Below, piece after piece: positions 16,201-23,843 of a stretch of DNA of 50,225 nt; within the stretch, counting starts at the first letter, position 1; each line of letters starts with the position of its first letter. The translations under genes were made by a program, and so were the position numbers. Under the pieces are notes generated by a model, which saw only the letters and a program-made list of their open reading frames with translations, was not told the DNA's origin and did not search any database. The DNA is from Bacteroidaceae bacterium. Its GTDB lineage: Bacteria > Bacteroidota > Bacteroidia > Bacteroidales > Bacteroidaceae. The stretch spans positions 1 through 50,225 of the forward strand of contig JAGBFX010000006.1 of NCBI GenBank assembly GCA_017936265.1, given 5' to 3'.

Positions 16201-16478
16201 TTTTATGTATCGCAAGGTTCACTTGCGAAGGCTTTCTGCGCATAACAGCAAGGGGTGTATCCTTGAATCCGGGTGCAGTGCCTTTTGTTCTTATGTTCTT
16301 ATGTCTAAAATAATATATTCAAGAGCGGGCTAACCCCGCCCCTACGGAGCCTCTCCCTAACCCTCTCCAGTAGAGAGGGAATCAAAATGTATGGAAGAGA
16401 TCCCTCGGCGCTACGCTCTGTCGGGATGACAATTACGCGATATAGCCTTGGGCGGGCCGATGTTGCAAGTAACATCAG

Positions 16479-16580
16479 TACCCCTCCGGCTTGGCAGCCA
16501 CCTCCCCTACAGGGGAGGAACTTTATAGCAGCAAACAATTGCTCCCCTGTAGGGGAGCTCCGCACAGCGGTGAGGGGTAT
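16479..16580. repeat. ~100 bp GC-rich quasi-palindromic repeat
   Basis: Same family and orientation as 3762-3862. It is bracketed by two short palindromes (16460-16475 and 16598-16613). Confidence 0.85.
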
Positions 16581-16612
16581 GTGTCAAGGACGGCTCGATG
16601 TTGTAAACAACA

Positions 16613-18214
16613 TTATCTTACCGCCTTGACATATTCACACGCTGACATGGCACAGCGTTCGCCGTCGACAGCCGCCGAGACAATACCGCCTGCATAGCCG
16701 GCACCTTCGCCACAGGGGAAAAGCCCCTCGAGGCCTACATGCTGCAACGTCTCGCTGTCGCGTACTATGCGCACAGGAGAGGATGTACGGGTCTCGACAC
16801 CAATCATGGTCGCTTCGCTCGTGAGGAAGCCACGCGACATGCGGCCGAACTGCTCAAAGCCACGCTGCAAACGGGTAGAAACGAACTTGGGCATCCAGAA
16901 ATGCATGGGCGAGGAGATGAGTCCCGGGGCATAGGAGCTGCGGGGGAGGTCGTAGCTGAGTTTGCCGCGCACGAAGTCGGTCATGCGCTGTGCCGGGGCT
17001 GTCTGTCTGCGGTTACCCATAATCCAGCAGAGACGCTCAAGGCGCTCCTGGAAGTTCATCACACGCAGTGGGGAGTCATCGGGGACCGCTGCTATGTCCT
17101 CACAATCTATCTGCATGTCGGGCAACAGCACATCCTCGGGGTTTATCTGTACCACCATGCCCGAGTTGCTCCATGCTCCGCCACGATGCGAGGGCGACAT
17201 GCCATTGACAAGCAGCTCCTGCGATGCCGATGCCGACGGGATGACAACACCGCCCGGGCACATGCAGAAACTGTACACTCCCCGACCGTCGACCTGGGTG
17301 GTAAAACTGTACTCGGCTGCGGGGAGATATTTCCCGCGTCCCTTGGGAGAGTGGTACTGTATCTGGTCGATGAGTGCCGACGGGTGCTCCAGACGCACGC
17401 CCACAGCAAAGCCCTTGGCCTCGAGAGCCACATTGCTTGCATGCAGACGACGGTAGACATCCTTCGCGCTGTGACCTGTGGCAAGGATGACGGCGCCGGC
17501 GAGGAACTCGCCCTTGGTCGTCTGCACACCGCACACCTTGCCGTCCTTGATGAGGAGTTCCTCCATGCGTGTCTCGAAATGCACCTCGCCGCCGCACCCG
17601 ATGATGCGGTTGCGTATGTTCTCGATGACGCGCGGGAGTTTGTCGGTACCTATATGCGGATGCGCGTCGGCAAGGATTGTTGGGCTTGCCCCATGCTGAC
17701 AGAAGATATTGAGCACACCCTCGATGCTACCGCGTTTCTTGCTGCGGGTGTAAAGCTTGCCGTCGGAGTAGGCTCCTGCACCACCCTCGCCGAAGCAGTA
17801 GTTGGACTCAGGGTTCACGGTGTGGGTGCGAGATATTGAGGCAAGGTCGACCTTACGCGTGCGCACGTCGCGCCCACGTTCTATTACAATAGGACGCAGA
17901 CCGTTCTCTATAAGCTTAAGCGCAGCGAAGAGCCCGGCTGGGCCTGCTCCCACGACAATGACGGGCTGCGCGCCCTCGACATTGCCGTACTCGCGGCTGA
18001 CATACTCTTCCATCTGCGGCAGTTCATTGACAAAGACGCGCACCATGAGGTTCATGTATATTATGCGCTGGCGTGCGTCGATGCTGCGACGCAGCACGCG
18101 CACTGCCTTTATGGTGCGCTCGTCCATACCTTTCTCTCGGGCGATATATCGCTTGAGCGACTGCTCGTTTGCCGCATCATGCGGCTGTACTCTTATCTGG
18201 AACTCAAAAACCAT
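16613..18214 (-). CDS. FAD-dependent oxidoreductase (COG2509-type)
   Basis: 533 aa. An N-terminal ~80-residue alpha/beta segment (KAVRVLRRSIDARQ) precedes the FAD/NAD dinucleotide-binding motif VGAGPAG at 88-94. Later come NYCFGEGGAGAYSDGKL and the C-terminal FPCGEGAGYAGGIVSAAVDG, which closes the FAD site. This matches the COG2509 'FAD-dependent dehydrogenase' family, found widely in bacteria; the substrate is unknown. The family's full length is present. It is read from the minus strand and ends next to a short palindrome (16598-16613). radA lies upstream in the same direction but 343 bp away with repeats between, so they are probably separate transcripts. Confidence 0.88.
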   Translation of the reverse strand: MVFEFQIRVQPHDAANEQSLKRYIAREKGMDERTIKAVRVLRRSIDARQRIIYMNLMVRVFVNELPQMEEYVSREYGNVEGAQPVIVVGAGPAGLFAALKLIENGLRPIVIERGRDVRTRKVDLASISRTHTVNPESNYCFGEGGAGAYSDGKLYTRSKKRGSIEGVLNIFCQHGASPTILADAHPHIGTDKLPRVIENIRNRIIGCGGEVHFETRMEELLIKDGKVCGVQTTKGEFLAGAVILATGHSAKDVYRRLHASNVALEAKGFAVGVRLEHPSALIDQIQYHSPKGRGKYLPAAEYSFTTQVDGRGVYSFCMCPGGVVIPSASASQELLVNGMSPSHRGGAWSNSGMVVQINPEDVLLPDMQIDCEDIAAVPDDSPLRVMNFQERLERLCWIMGNRRQTAPAQRMTDFVRGKLSYDLPRSSYAPGLISSPMHFWMPKFVSTRLQRGFEQFGRMSRGFLTSEATMIGVETRTSSPVRIVRDSETLQHVGLEGLFPCGEGAGYAGGIVSAAVDGERCAMSACEYVKAVR

Positions 18215-18557
18215 CGGTTACAACTATTTTTTGGGCGGGCGGACCCCGCCCCTACAGGTTACACACTAAACATTGACAGCACTCGCTGACCGCGACCCAC
18301 GCGGGATGACTTTCATCCATCCTTCGCGTGACCAATCGCTGCTCGCACTGTCGATGTTGTAAACAACATTAAACGTTACACGCTACACATTTGTACCCTT
18401 CCGCCTTCGGCACCTCCCCTGTCAGGGGAGGAATTTTATAGCAGCAAACAATTGCTCCTCTGTAGGGGAGCTCCGCGCAGCGGTGAGGGGTATGTGCCAA
18501 GGGCGGGCGGACCCCGCCCCTACATTTACATCATCAGCTTTCAGTTTACTGTTTGTT
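18215..18557. other. Repeat-filled gap between the FAD enzyme and radA
   Basis: No gene. Contents: two reverse GGGGCGGGGTCCGCCC repeats (about 18231-18256 and 18500-18525), the palindrome ATGTTGT-aa-ACAACAT (18354-18369) and a GC-rich ~100 bp repeat (18394-18492). Confidence 0.75.
18394..18492. repeat. ~100 bp GC-rich quasi-palindromic repeat
   Basis: Same family as 3762-3862, starting TACCCTTCCGCCTTCGGC and ending GCGGTGAGGGGTA. Confidence 0.85.
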
Positions 18558-19925
18558 TCATCCGAAAACAAGACGGAATGCCTCTTCTACCTTGGACACC
18601 GGGAGCACTTCTATAACAAAGCGCGACACATCGAGACGCTTGGTGTTGCTTTTGGGAACGATGATGCGCTTGAAGCCTAACTTGGCAGCCTCGGCAATGC
18701 GCTGCTCGATGCGGTTCACCGGGCGTATCTCGCCCGAGAGACCTACCTCGCCGGCCATGCAGAGCGTGGGTTCTATCTCGACGTCCATGTTGCTCGAGAG
18801 GATGGCGCTGATGACCGACAGGTCTATCGCAGGGTCGTTGACACGCAAACCACCCGCTATGTTAAGGTAGACATCCTTCTGCGCGAGCTTGAAGCCTACA
18901 CGTTTCTCGAGCACGGCAAGGAGCATGTTCATACGGCGTATGTCGAAGCCTGTAGCGGAGCGCTGCGGGGTGCCATAGGCTGCTGTGCTAACAAGAGCCT
19001 GTGTCTCGATGAGGAACGGGCTGACGCCCTCGATGGCTGATGCTATGGCCACGCCACTCATGCCGCAGTGGCGGTCGCTGAGCAGCAGTTCGGATGGGTT
19101 GGTTACCTGACGCAATCCCTCGCGACGCATCTCGTAGATGCCCAGCTCTGCAGTGCTGCCGAAACGGTTCTTTATGGAACGGAGCACGCGGTACAGATGA
19201 TGCTGGTCGCCCTCGAACTGGATGACGACATCCACGATATGTTCAAGAATCTTGGGGCCGGCGATGGCACCATCCTTGGTTATGTGGCCTATGAGTATTA
19301 CCGGCACATTGTTCTCCTTGGCGAACTTGAGCAGCATCGCCGTACACTCACGCACCTGTGCCATGCTGCCCGGCGAGGAGTCGACAGCCTCGCTGCACAT
19401 TGTCTGGATAGAGTCCACGACAAGCAGCTCGGGAGAGACGTTCTTAATATGCGTGAACACTGTCTCGAGCGATGTCTCGCACACGATGTGGCAGTTGCCT
19501 CGCTCATGGGTTATGCGGTCGGCACGCAGCTTTATCTGCTGCACGCTCTCCTCGCCCGACACGTAGAGCACCTTACGCGAGGGCATGCCAAGTATTGTCT
19601 GCAACACGAGGGTCGACTTGCCGATGCCCGGCTCGCCACCCAACAGCACCAACGAGCCCGGAACAAGGCCACCGCCGAGCACACGGTTCAGCTCGCCGTC
19701 GCCGAGGTCCATGCGGGGCAACGCATCGGCTGCCACATCATCGATGAGCACCGGCTGCGACTGAAGGCGGTCGGCCGCCTGTGAGAAGGCCCGCGAAGCA
19801 ACGGTGTTCCTTACCACCTTCTCGACAAGGCTGTTCCAAGCGCCACACGAGGGGCACTTGCCGGCCCACTTGGGCGACTCATAACCACACTGGTTACATA
19901 AAAATATTGTCTTTTCCTTTGCCAT
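18558..19925 (-). CDS. radA: DNA repair protein RadA
   Basis: 455 aa, the usual RadA length. The N-terminal zinc finger has C10, C13, C24, C27 (CNQCGYESPKWAGKCPSC). A RecA-like core carries Walker A GGEPGIGKST at 96-105, Walker B LLVVDS at about 167-172, and the RadA-specific KNRFG at 252-256. The C-terminal third is the Lon-protease-like domain. RadA is a DnaB-type helicase that helps branch migration during recombinational repair and acts in the cytoplasm on DNA. It is a single-gene unit on the minus strand. Its ATG gives the family's standard N-terminus directly before the zinc finger. Confidence 0.97.
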   Translation of the reverse strand: MAKEKTIFLCNQCGYESPKWAGKCPSCGAWNSLVEKVVRNTVASRAFSQAADRLQSQPVLIDDVAADALPRMDLGDGELNRVLGGGLVPGSLVLLGGEPGIGKSTLVLQTILGMPSRKVLYVSGEESVQQIKLRADRITHERGNCHIVCETSLETVFTHIKNVSPELLVVDSIQTMCSEAVDSSPGSMAQVRECTAMLLKFAKENNVPVILIGHITKDGAIAGPKILEHIVDVVIQFEGDQHHLYRVLRSIKNRFGSTAELGIYEMRREGLRQVTNPSELLLSDRHCGMSGVAIASAIEGVSPFLIETQALVSTAAYGTPQRSATGFDIRRMNMLLAVLEKRVGFKLAQKDVYLNIAGGLRVNDPAIDLSVISAILSSNMDVEIEPTLCMAGEVGLSGEIRPVNRIEQRIAEAAKLGFKRIIVPKSNTKRLDVSRFVIEVLPVSKVEEAFRLVFG

Positions 19926-20491
19926 GAATGTTTAATTTACCTTCTCACTTTGAGTTCGTCGTACCTTGGCGCAAAAACAGCCGATGACAGAACGCCCAAT
20001 CACAATCTGTCATATCGAGCGTATGTGAAAAATCTCTTCAACTTGTTCTGAGATCCTTCCGTTCCGTCAGGATGACAAGCACGCTGTTTTGAGATCTCTC
20101 CTAACGTCGAGATGACAATGCTTAAATGCTCTTTTTGGGCGGGGCAACCCCGCCCATACATTGCCGTTCTGACAACGCGTGTTATCCGCAACCCACGTGA
20201 CACAAATAAAACTCCCTCCCCCTTCGGGTACTCCCTCTATAAACAGAGGGAGAGCCTGGGGAACCGCATGCATTGCGCTCGTTTGCACAAGCTTTCCGCT
20301 TTGACAACGCGTGTTATCCGCAACCCACGCGACCAAATAAAACTCCCTCCCGGCTTCGCCGTACTCCAACTCCTCCTCTTTACGAACTCCCTCCCAGCTT
20401 CGCCGTACTCCCTCTTTGAAAAGAGGGAGAGCCCGGGGGACCGCTTGCGGTGGAGGAGTTCACAACAGAGGGTGAGTTTATACCCTCTGCT
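19926..20491. other. Repeat-filled gap upstream of radA
   Basis: No gene. Contents: 'GTCAGGATGACA'-type repeats (about 20045-20118), a reverse GGGCGGGGCAACCCCGCCC repeat (20136-20158), a 31 bp direct repeat TGACAACGCGTGTTATCCGC... (20170-20200 and 20302-20332, 132 bp apart), and nested CTCCCAGCTTCGCCGTACTC repeats (about 20342-20475). Any radA promoter would lie in the first ~50 bp, but I see no clear box. Confidence 0.7.
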
Positions 20492-21112
20492 TTACATTAT
20501 CGGGAACCATATAAACACCGCCGCATCCCAAAGGGCATGCGACACTATAAGAGCCGCCAGACGCTCGGGGAAGAGGCGATAGAGCAAGCCCCATGCCGCA
20601 CCTGCCACAAAAGCAGCCATGACAAGCATGAAGTTGAATGAACCTGCATGCACGACGGCATATATCAACGTGGTGACCACAAAGGCTGTATTGGGATTCC
20701 AGTGCTGCGAGAAGGTTCGCTGCACATATCCGCGCCAGAAGATTTCCTCGGCGGGACCGATAATGAGCAACAGAAGGGCTGTAAGCAACCAGGGCGACTC
20801 GCCCTCCTTCATGCCGTATATATTGTCGACCTGCGGACGTGCGAAGTCGAGCATCAACTGCGAGAGCTTGTCGCCTAACCAGAAGACGCCCCACAAGGCA
20901 ACGGCTATGAGTATGCCGAACGCAATGTTCGAGGGGGTAAGACGCACCTGACGCCACCACCCCGGCGCAAAGATTGTGGCAAGCAACGTAAGCAGCGTTG
21001 CCGAGCCTGTCATCATCCACCAGAAATTGAAGCAGTGGGCTGTCCAGGGACTGAACATGAGTGTCCAGAGCAAGGCAGCGATGACTATTGTAAAAATGAC
21101 CCTGCGCATCAT
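20492..21112 (-). CDS. CPBP-family intramembrane metalloprotease
   Basis: 206 aa with about six hydrophobic segments. CPBP (Abi/Rce1-like) motifs: EEIFWR at 122-127 (Glu-Glu and Arg of motif 1), H155 in VVHAGSF (motif 2), and SHALWD at 191-196 (motif 3). These residues form the glutamate/histidine active site within the membrane. Relatives process prenylated proteins or bacteriocin precursors; the substrate here is unknown. The start codon overlaps the menA stop by 4 bp (ATGA), so the two are co-transcribed and probably translationally coupled. Confidence 0.9.
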   Translation of the reverse strand: MMRRVIFTIVIAALLWTLMFSPWTAHCFNFWWMMTGSATLLTLLATIFAPGWWRQVRLTPSNIAFGILIAVALWGVFWLGDKLSQLMLDFARPQVDNIYGMKEGESPWLLTALLLLIIGPAEEIFWRGYVQRTFSQHWNPNTAFVVTTLIYAVVHAGSFNFMLVMAAFVAGAAWGLLYRLFPERLAALIVSHALWDAAVFIWFPIM

Positions 21113-22005
21113 AACAAAGTTGTAAGAACAAGTGAAACGGTAAGCAACAGGCTGAACATGAGCTGCAGCTGTGCGGTCTTCTCATCGATACCCGCCACTG
21201 CATCCATTCCCTCGGCCGGGAACCTCAACGCGGCACGACAGTTTGCTATCGCCGGCACCAACACAAGACAGACAACCAATGACCACCAGGGCATGGCACC
21301 ACAGAGAGCCGACACAAGGACAAGCACAAAAGGCAGAAGCATCTCGGCTACATACACGTAGGCCGACATGCGCTTGCCGAGCAGCATTGCCAATGTACGG
21401 ATTCCGGCACGCCTGTCCTGCTCGATGTCGCGAGTGTTGTTGATGTGGAGTATGCCCACCGTTATGAGGCCTATGGGCAGCATGAGCCATGCCACGCTAT
21501 AATTGATGTGCCCCAGTACAGCATACGATGTTCCGAGGATAGGCAGTACCGAGTAGGTAAGAAAGATATCCACATCGCCCAACGCATGATACTTGAGCCA
21601 TGGATAGCCAAGGCTGAGCAGCGCACCCGCTATTCCGAAGTAGAGCAAGGGGAGGCCGACACAGAGCATGAGACCGATGCCCGATACTACGGCAACAGCC
21701 AACAGGGCGAGAGAAAGAGTCTTTATCTCATGAGCCTTGAACTCGCCGCTGACAATGGATGTGCCACCTATGGTATCTTCGCGGTCGACACCCTTTCTGT
21801 AATCATTATAGTCGCTCCAGGTGTTCCCTGCCGCATGGAAGAGAACTACATTGATGAGGGTCCAGAGGCCGAGGAGCCAATTGACAGGTTCGCCCATCCA
21901 GTAGAGGTAGGCACAGGTCACAAGAACCGGCATGGCAGACGCAGGGAATGACCATGGACGTGTCGCAATAAGCCATGACCTGAATGTATGAGCTGTTGTT
22001 TTCAT
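21109..22005 (-). CDS. menA: 1,4-dihydroxy-2-naphthoate polyprenyltransferase
   Basis: 298 aa UbiA-family membrane prenyltransferase with eight or nine hydrophobic helices. It attaches the polyprenyl chain in menaquinone synthesis. The first Asp-rich motif is NTWSDYNDYRKGVD (61-74) and the second is NNTRDIEQDRRAG (about 188-200), which bind the prenyl diphosphate through Mg2+. The YRKGVDxED stretch separates MenA from UbiA and protoheme farnesyltransferase. It is first in a two-gene unit with the CPBP protease. A box TATCTTCG on the minus strand (22041-22048) could be its -7 element. It is divergent from the gene at 22189. Confidence 0.94.
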   Translation of the reverse strand: MKTTAHTFRSWLIATRPWSFPASAMPVLVTCAYLYWMGEPVNWLLGLWTLINVVLFHAAGNTWSDYNDYRKGVDREDTIGGTSIVSGEFKAHEIKTLSLALLAVAVVSGIGLMLCVGLPLLYFGIAGALLSLGYPWLKYHALGDVDIFLTYSVLPILGTSYAVLGHINYSVAWLMLPIGLITVGILHINNTRDIEQDRRAGIRTLAMLLGKRMSAYVYVAEMLLPFVLVLVSALCGAMPWWSLVVCLVLVPAIANCRAALRFPAEGMDAVAGIDEKTAQLQLMFSLLLTVSLVLTTLL

Positions 22006-22188
22006 TGATTTAATATCGGTTTATAACATTTGTTGTTGCGCGAAGATACAAAAAGCGGGCGAAAAAACATCTTTTCCCTCCGAAGAGATTGTTATATTGA
22101 TAAACAATTTTGCATTTATTGAAAAATTTGATTACTTCGCTAAATAAATCGGCCGTTGCCGATAACCGAAGAGACAGAAAGGAACAGC

Positions 22189-23169
22189 ATGAGACACTTT
22201 ACCGACATATCGGACAGCTATCAGGGCGCCGAGCTATCATTTTTCCTCATTGAGGGAGAGAGGGATAAGGCACTGAACCGCTACATTCGCGGACACATGA
22301 AAAGTATAGAGAAACACCTTGCGCAGAGAGGTGTCAGATACGCGGCATTCAACATCGTGTCGCGCTCGCTCCTCGGAAGCCGCTCGCTCAAGAGCCTCAT
22401 ACTGCGTCAGTGCCCTACCCTTGGCAAATATGAGCTGAATGAGCGCATTAAGGCATTCAGGAAAGAGGAGAAGAACCAAAAGAAGAGCCGTCTGATGTAC
22501 ATATGCGACGTGACGCCCACTGAGGACGGTAGCTACTGTGCAGACATTCTATACGAGGATGACTTTGAACGCGACGGAGACTACCTGATAACGCTCTACA
22601 GATTCCTGGACTATGTGGTGCGCTACGACATCGCACGCGACAGCAAGGGAGTGCCCGGTTATGAGAGATACAGGCTGCCTGGCGATGATGGTCGGGAGGT
22701 GTGGGACAACAGCGAATATCTGGGGAGCGACCTGCTTGCCGAGAACGTCATGCCCGAGGAGTGTACAGCCATAAGCCCGATACATTTCGACAGCAAGTTC
22801 AACATGAGTCTGCCGCTCTACCCGCAGATAACAATTAAGCTCGAGCCACTGCCCAAGGCACTGTATATTCTGTTCCTGCATCATCCCGAGGGTATCATTC
22901 TGAAGGAGATACACGACTATGAGAGCGAGCTGAAGAGCATCTACAGTGCCGTCTCGGGACGCAAGAACCGGTCGGTGCTCGACCGCATGTTCAGGGCGCT
23001 GACCGACCCGAGCGAGAACCCGTTGCACAAGAACCTGTCGATAATAAGAAAATGTTTCCTGAGCAAGCTGAGGTTTGACATAGCATGCAACTACATCCCT
23101 GCTCACAGCCGTGCAAAGGCGCACAATATCCCCATTGACTGCCAACTGGTGGAACTGCCGGAGATTTAA
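22189..23169 (+). CDS. Conserved-looking protein of unknown function
   Basis: 326 aa from ATG 22189. A TTG at 22156 would add 11 residues but is less likely. Soluble, no signal peptide. The N-terminal part is Lys/Arg-rich (RSLKSLILRQCPTLGKYE; KAFRKEEKNQKKSR). The C-terminal ~110 residues contain KALYILFLHHPEGIILKE followed by a helical stretch, a pattern I associate with uncharacterised Bacteroidetes proteins. No catalytic motif is visible. It is divergent from menA and followed by a repeat-filled gap, so probably a single-gene unit. Full-length and free of frameshifts; I do not recognise a function. Confidence 0.7.
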   Translation: MRHFTDISDSYQGAELSFFLIEGERDKALNRYIRGHMKSIEKHLAQRGVRYAAFNIVSRSLLGSRSLKSLILRQCPTLGKYELNERIKAFRKEEKNQKKSRLMYICDVTPTEDGSYCADILYEDDFERDGDYLITLYRFLDYVVRYDIARDSKGVPGYERYRLPGDDGREVWDNSEYLGSDLLAENVMPEECTAISPIHFDSKFNMSLPLYPQITIKLEPLPKALYILFLHHPEGIILKEIHDYESELKSIYSAVSGRKNRSVLDRMFRALTDPSENPLHKNLSIIRKCFLSKLRFDIACNYIPAHSRAKAHNIPIDCQLVELPEI

Positions 23170-23175
23170 AACGGG

Positions 23176-23290
23176 AGAGCGTCTAACTAGCTGTCAAACA
23201 GGCCTCGCACTGTTTCCAAAAACAAGCAGGTTCAAGTTGTGGAATTTGACGGTGCCAGTTATTATTGGAATTAGTATTGCTACCCGTTGC
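23176..23290 (+). repeat. Structured dispersed repeat, copy 3 (3' part only)
   Basis: Matches about 280-393 of copy 1 (GAGCGTCTAACTA...GGCCTCGCACTG...GGAATT). It begins abruptly a few bases after the stop of the preceding gene. A shorter A-run and a changed end break the frame that is open in the other copies. Confidence 0.75.
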
Positions 23291-23415
23291 CACTTTGTTG
23301 TAACAAATTCCTCCCCTGTAGGGGAGGTGGCTGTCAAGCCGGAGGGGTACAAATGTGTAATGTCTATTGTTTAATGTTTAACCTGTAGGCGGCGGGGCAG
23401 CCCGCCCTGGGCAAG

Positions 23416-23627
23416 TACCCCTCACCGCAGCGCGGAGCTCCCCTACAGGGGAGCAATTATTTGCTGCATTAAATCTCCTCCCCTGTACGAACTCCCTCCC
23501 GGCTTCGCCGTACTCCCTCTTTGAAAAGAGGGAGAGCCCCGGGGACCGCTTGCGGTGGAGGAGTCCACAAAAGAGGGAGAGTTTATTTCCTCCCCTGACA
23601 GGGGAGGTACCGAAGGCGGAGGGGTAC
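23416..23627. repeat. GC-rich repeat interrupted by a second repeat
   Basis: The left half of the ~100 bp family (TACCCCTCACCGCAGCGC ... CTCCTCCCCTGTA) is separated from its right half (TTTCCTCCCCTGACAGGG ... GGCGGAGGGGTAC) by about 100 bp of the CTCCCTCCCGGCTTCGCC family (about 23485-23590). This looks like one repeat inserted in another. Confidence 0.7.
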
Positions 23628-23792
23628 TGACGTTTATTGTTACTTGTAACATTGAACGTTACACACTACACATTAAACATTACACACCCACAGGGGCGGG
23701 GTCGGCCCGCCCGAGAACATGCTCTATGCCCTAAAAATCCAATAGGCTTCGATTTTTTAATAATTTTAAAACATATTCTCTTACAAAAACTA

Positions 23793-23800
23793 TAAATTTG
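23793..23800 (+). promoter_or_regulatory. -7 box TAAATTTG upstream of thrA
   Basis: Fits TAnnTTTG and lies 43 nt before ATG 23844, in an AT-rich stretch right after the repeats end. No clear -33 TTTG at the usual distance. Confidence 0.5.
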
Positions 23801-23843
23801 CATTTTGCTTGAAAACAATACAGCACTAAACGACTGACAGCAG

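Larger units (their letters stand above)
15551..16347. repeat. Right arm of large inverted repeat around cassettes B and C
   Basis: Reverse complement of 9018-9607 with high identity in the shared parts: peptide gene, the 'CAAATC(A/G)ACCTATCGCGAG' segment after it, fossil peptide end, hairpin and GGGGCGGGG repeat. Two extra stretches (about 15765-15915 and 16010-16090) are absent from the left arm. Confidence 0.8.
15722..16612. other. Gap with right inverted-repeat arm and repeats
   Basis: No gene. Contents: fossil peptide end (15939-15962), nested CTCCCGGCTTCGCCGTA-type repeats (about 15786-15913), a terminator-like hairpin (16152-16200), a GGGGCGGGG repeat in reverse (16323-16345), a 'CTACGCTCTGTCGGGATGAC' repeat (about 16392-16432), palindromes at 16460-16475 and 16598-16613, and a ~100 bp GC-rich repeat (16479-16580). 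Confidence 0.75.
23170..23843. other. Repeat-filled gap upstream of thrA
   Basis: No gene. Contents: partial structured repeat (23176-23290), half GC-rich repeat (23303-23351), GGGGC-type repeat (about 23388-23408), an interrupted GC-rich repeat (23416-23627), a GTTAC-tt-GTAAC palindrome (23637-23652), another GGGGCGGGGTCGGCCCGCCC (23692-23713) and the thrA -7 box (23793-23800). I saw no threonine attenuator-type leader peptide. Confidence 0.7.
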
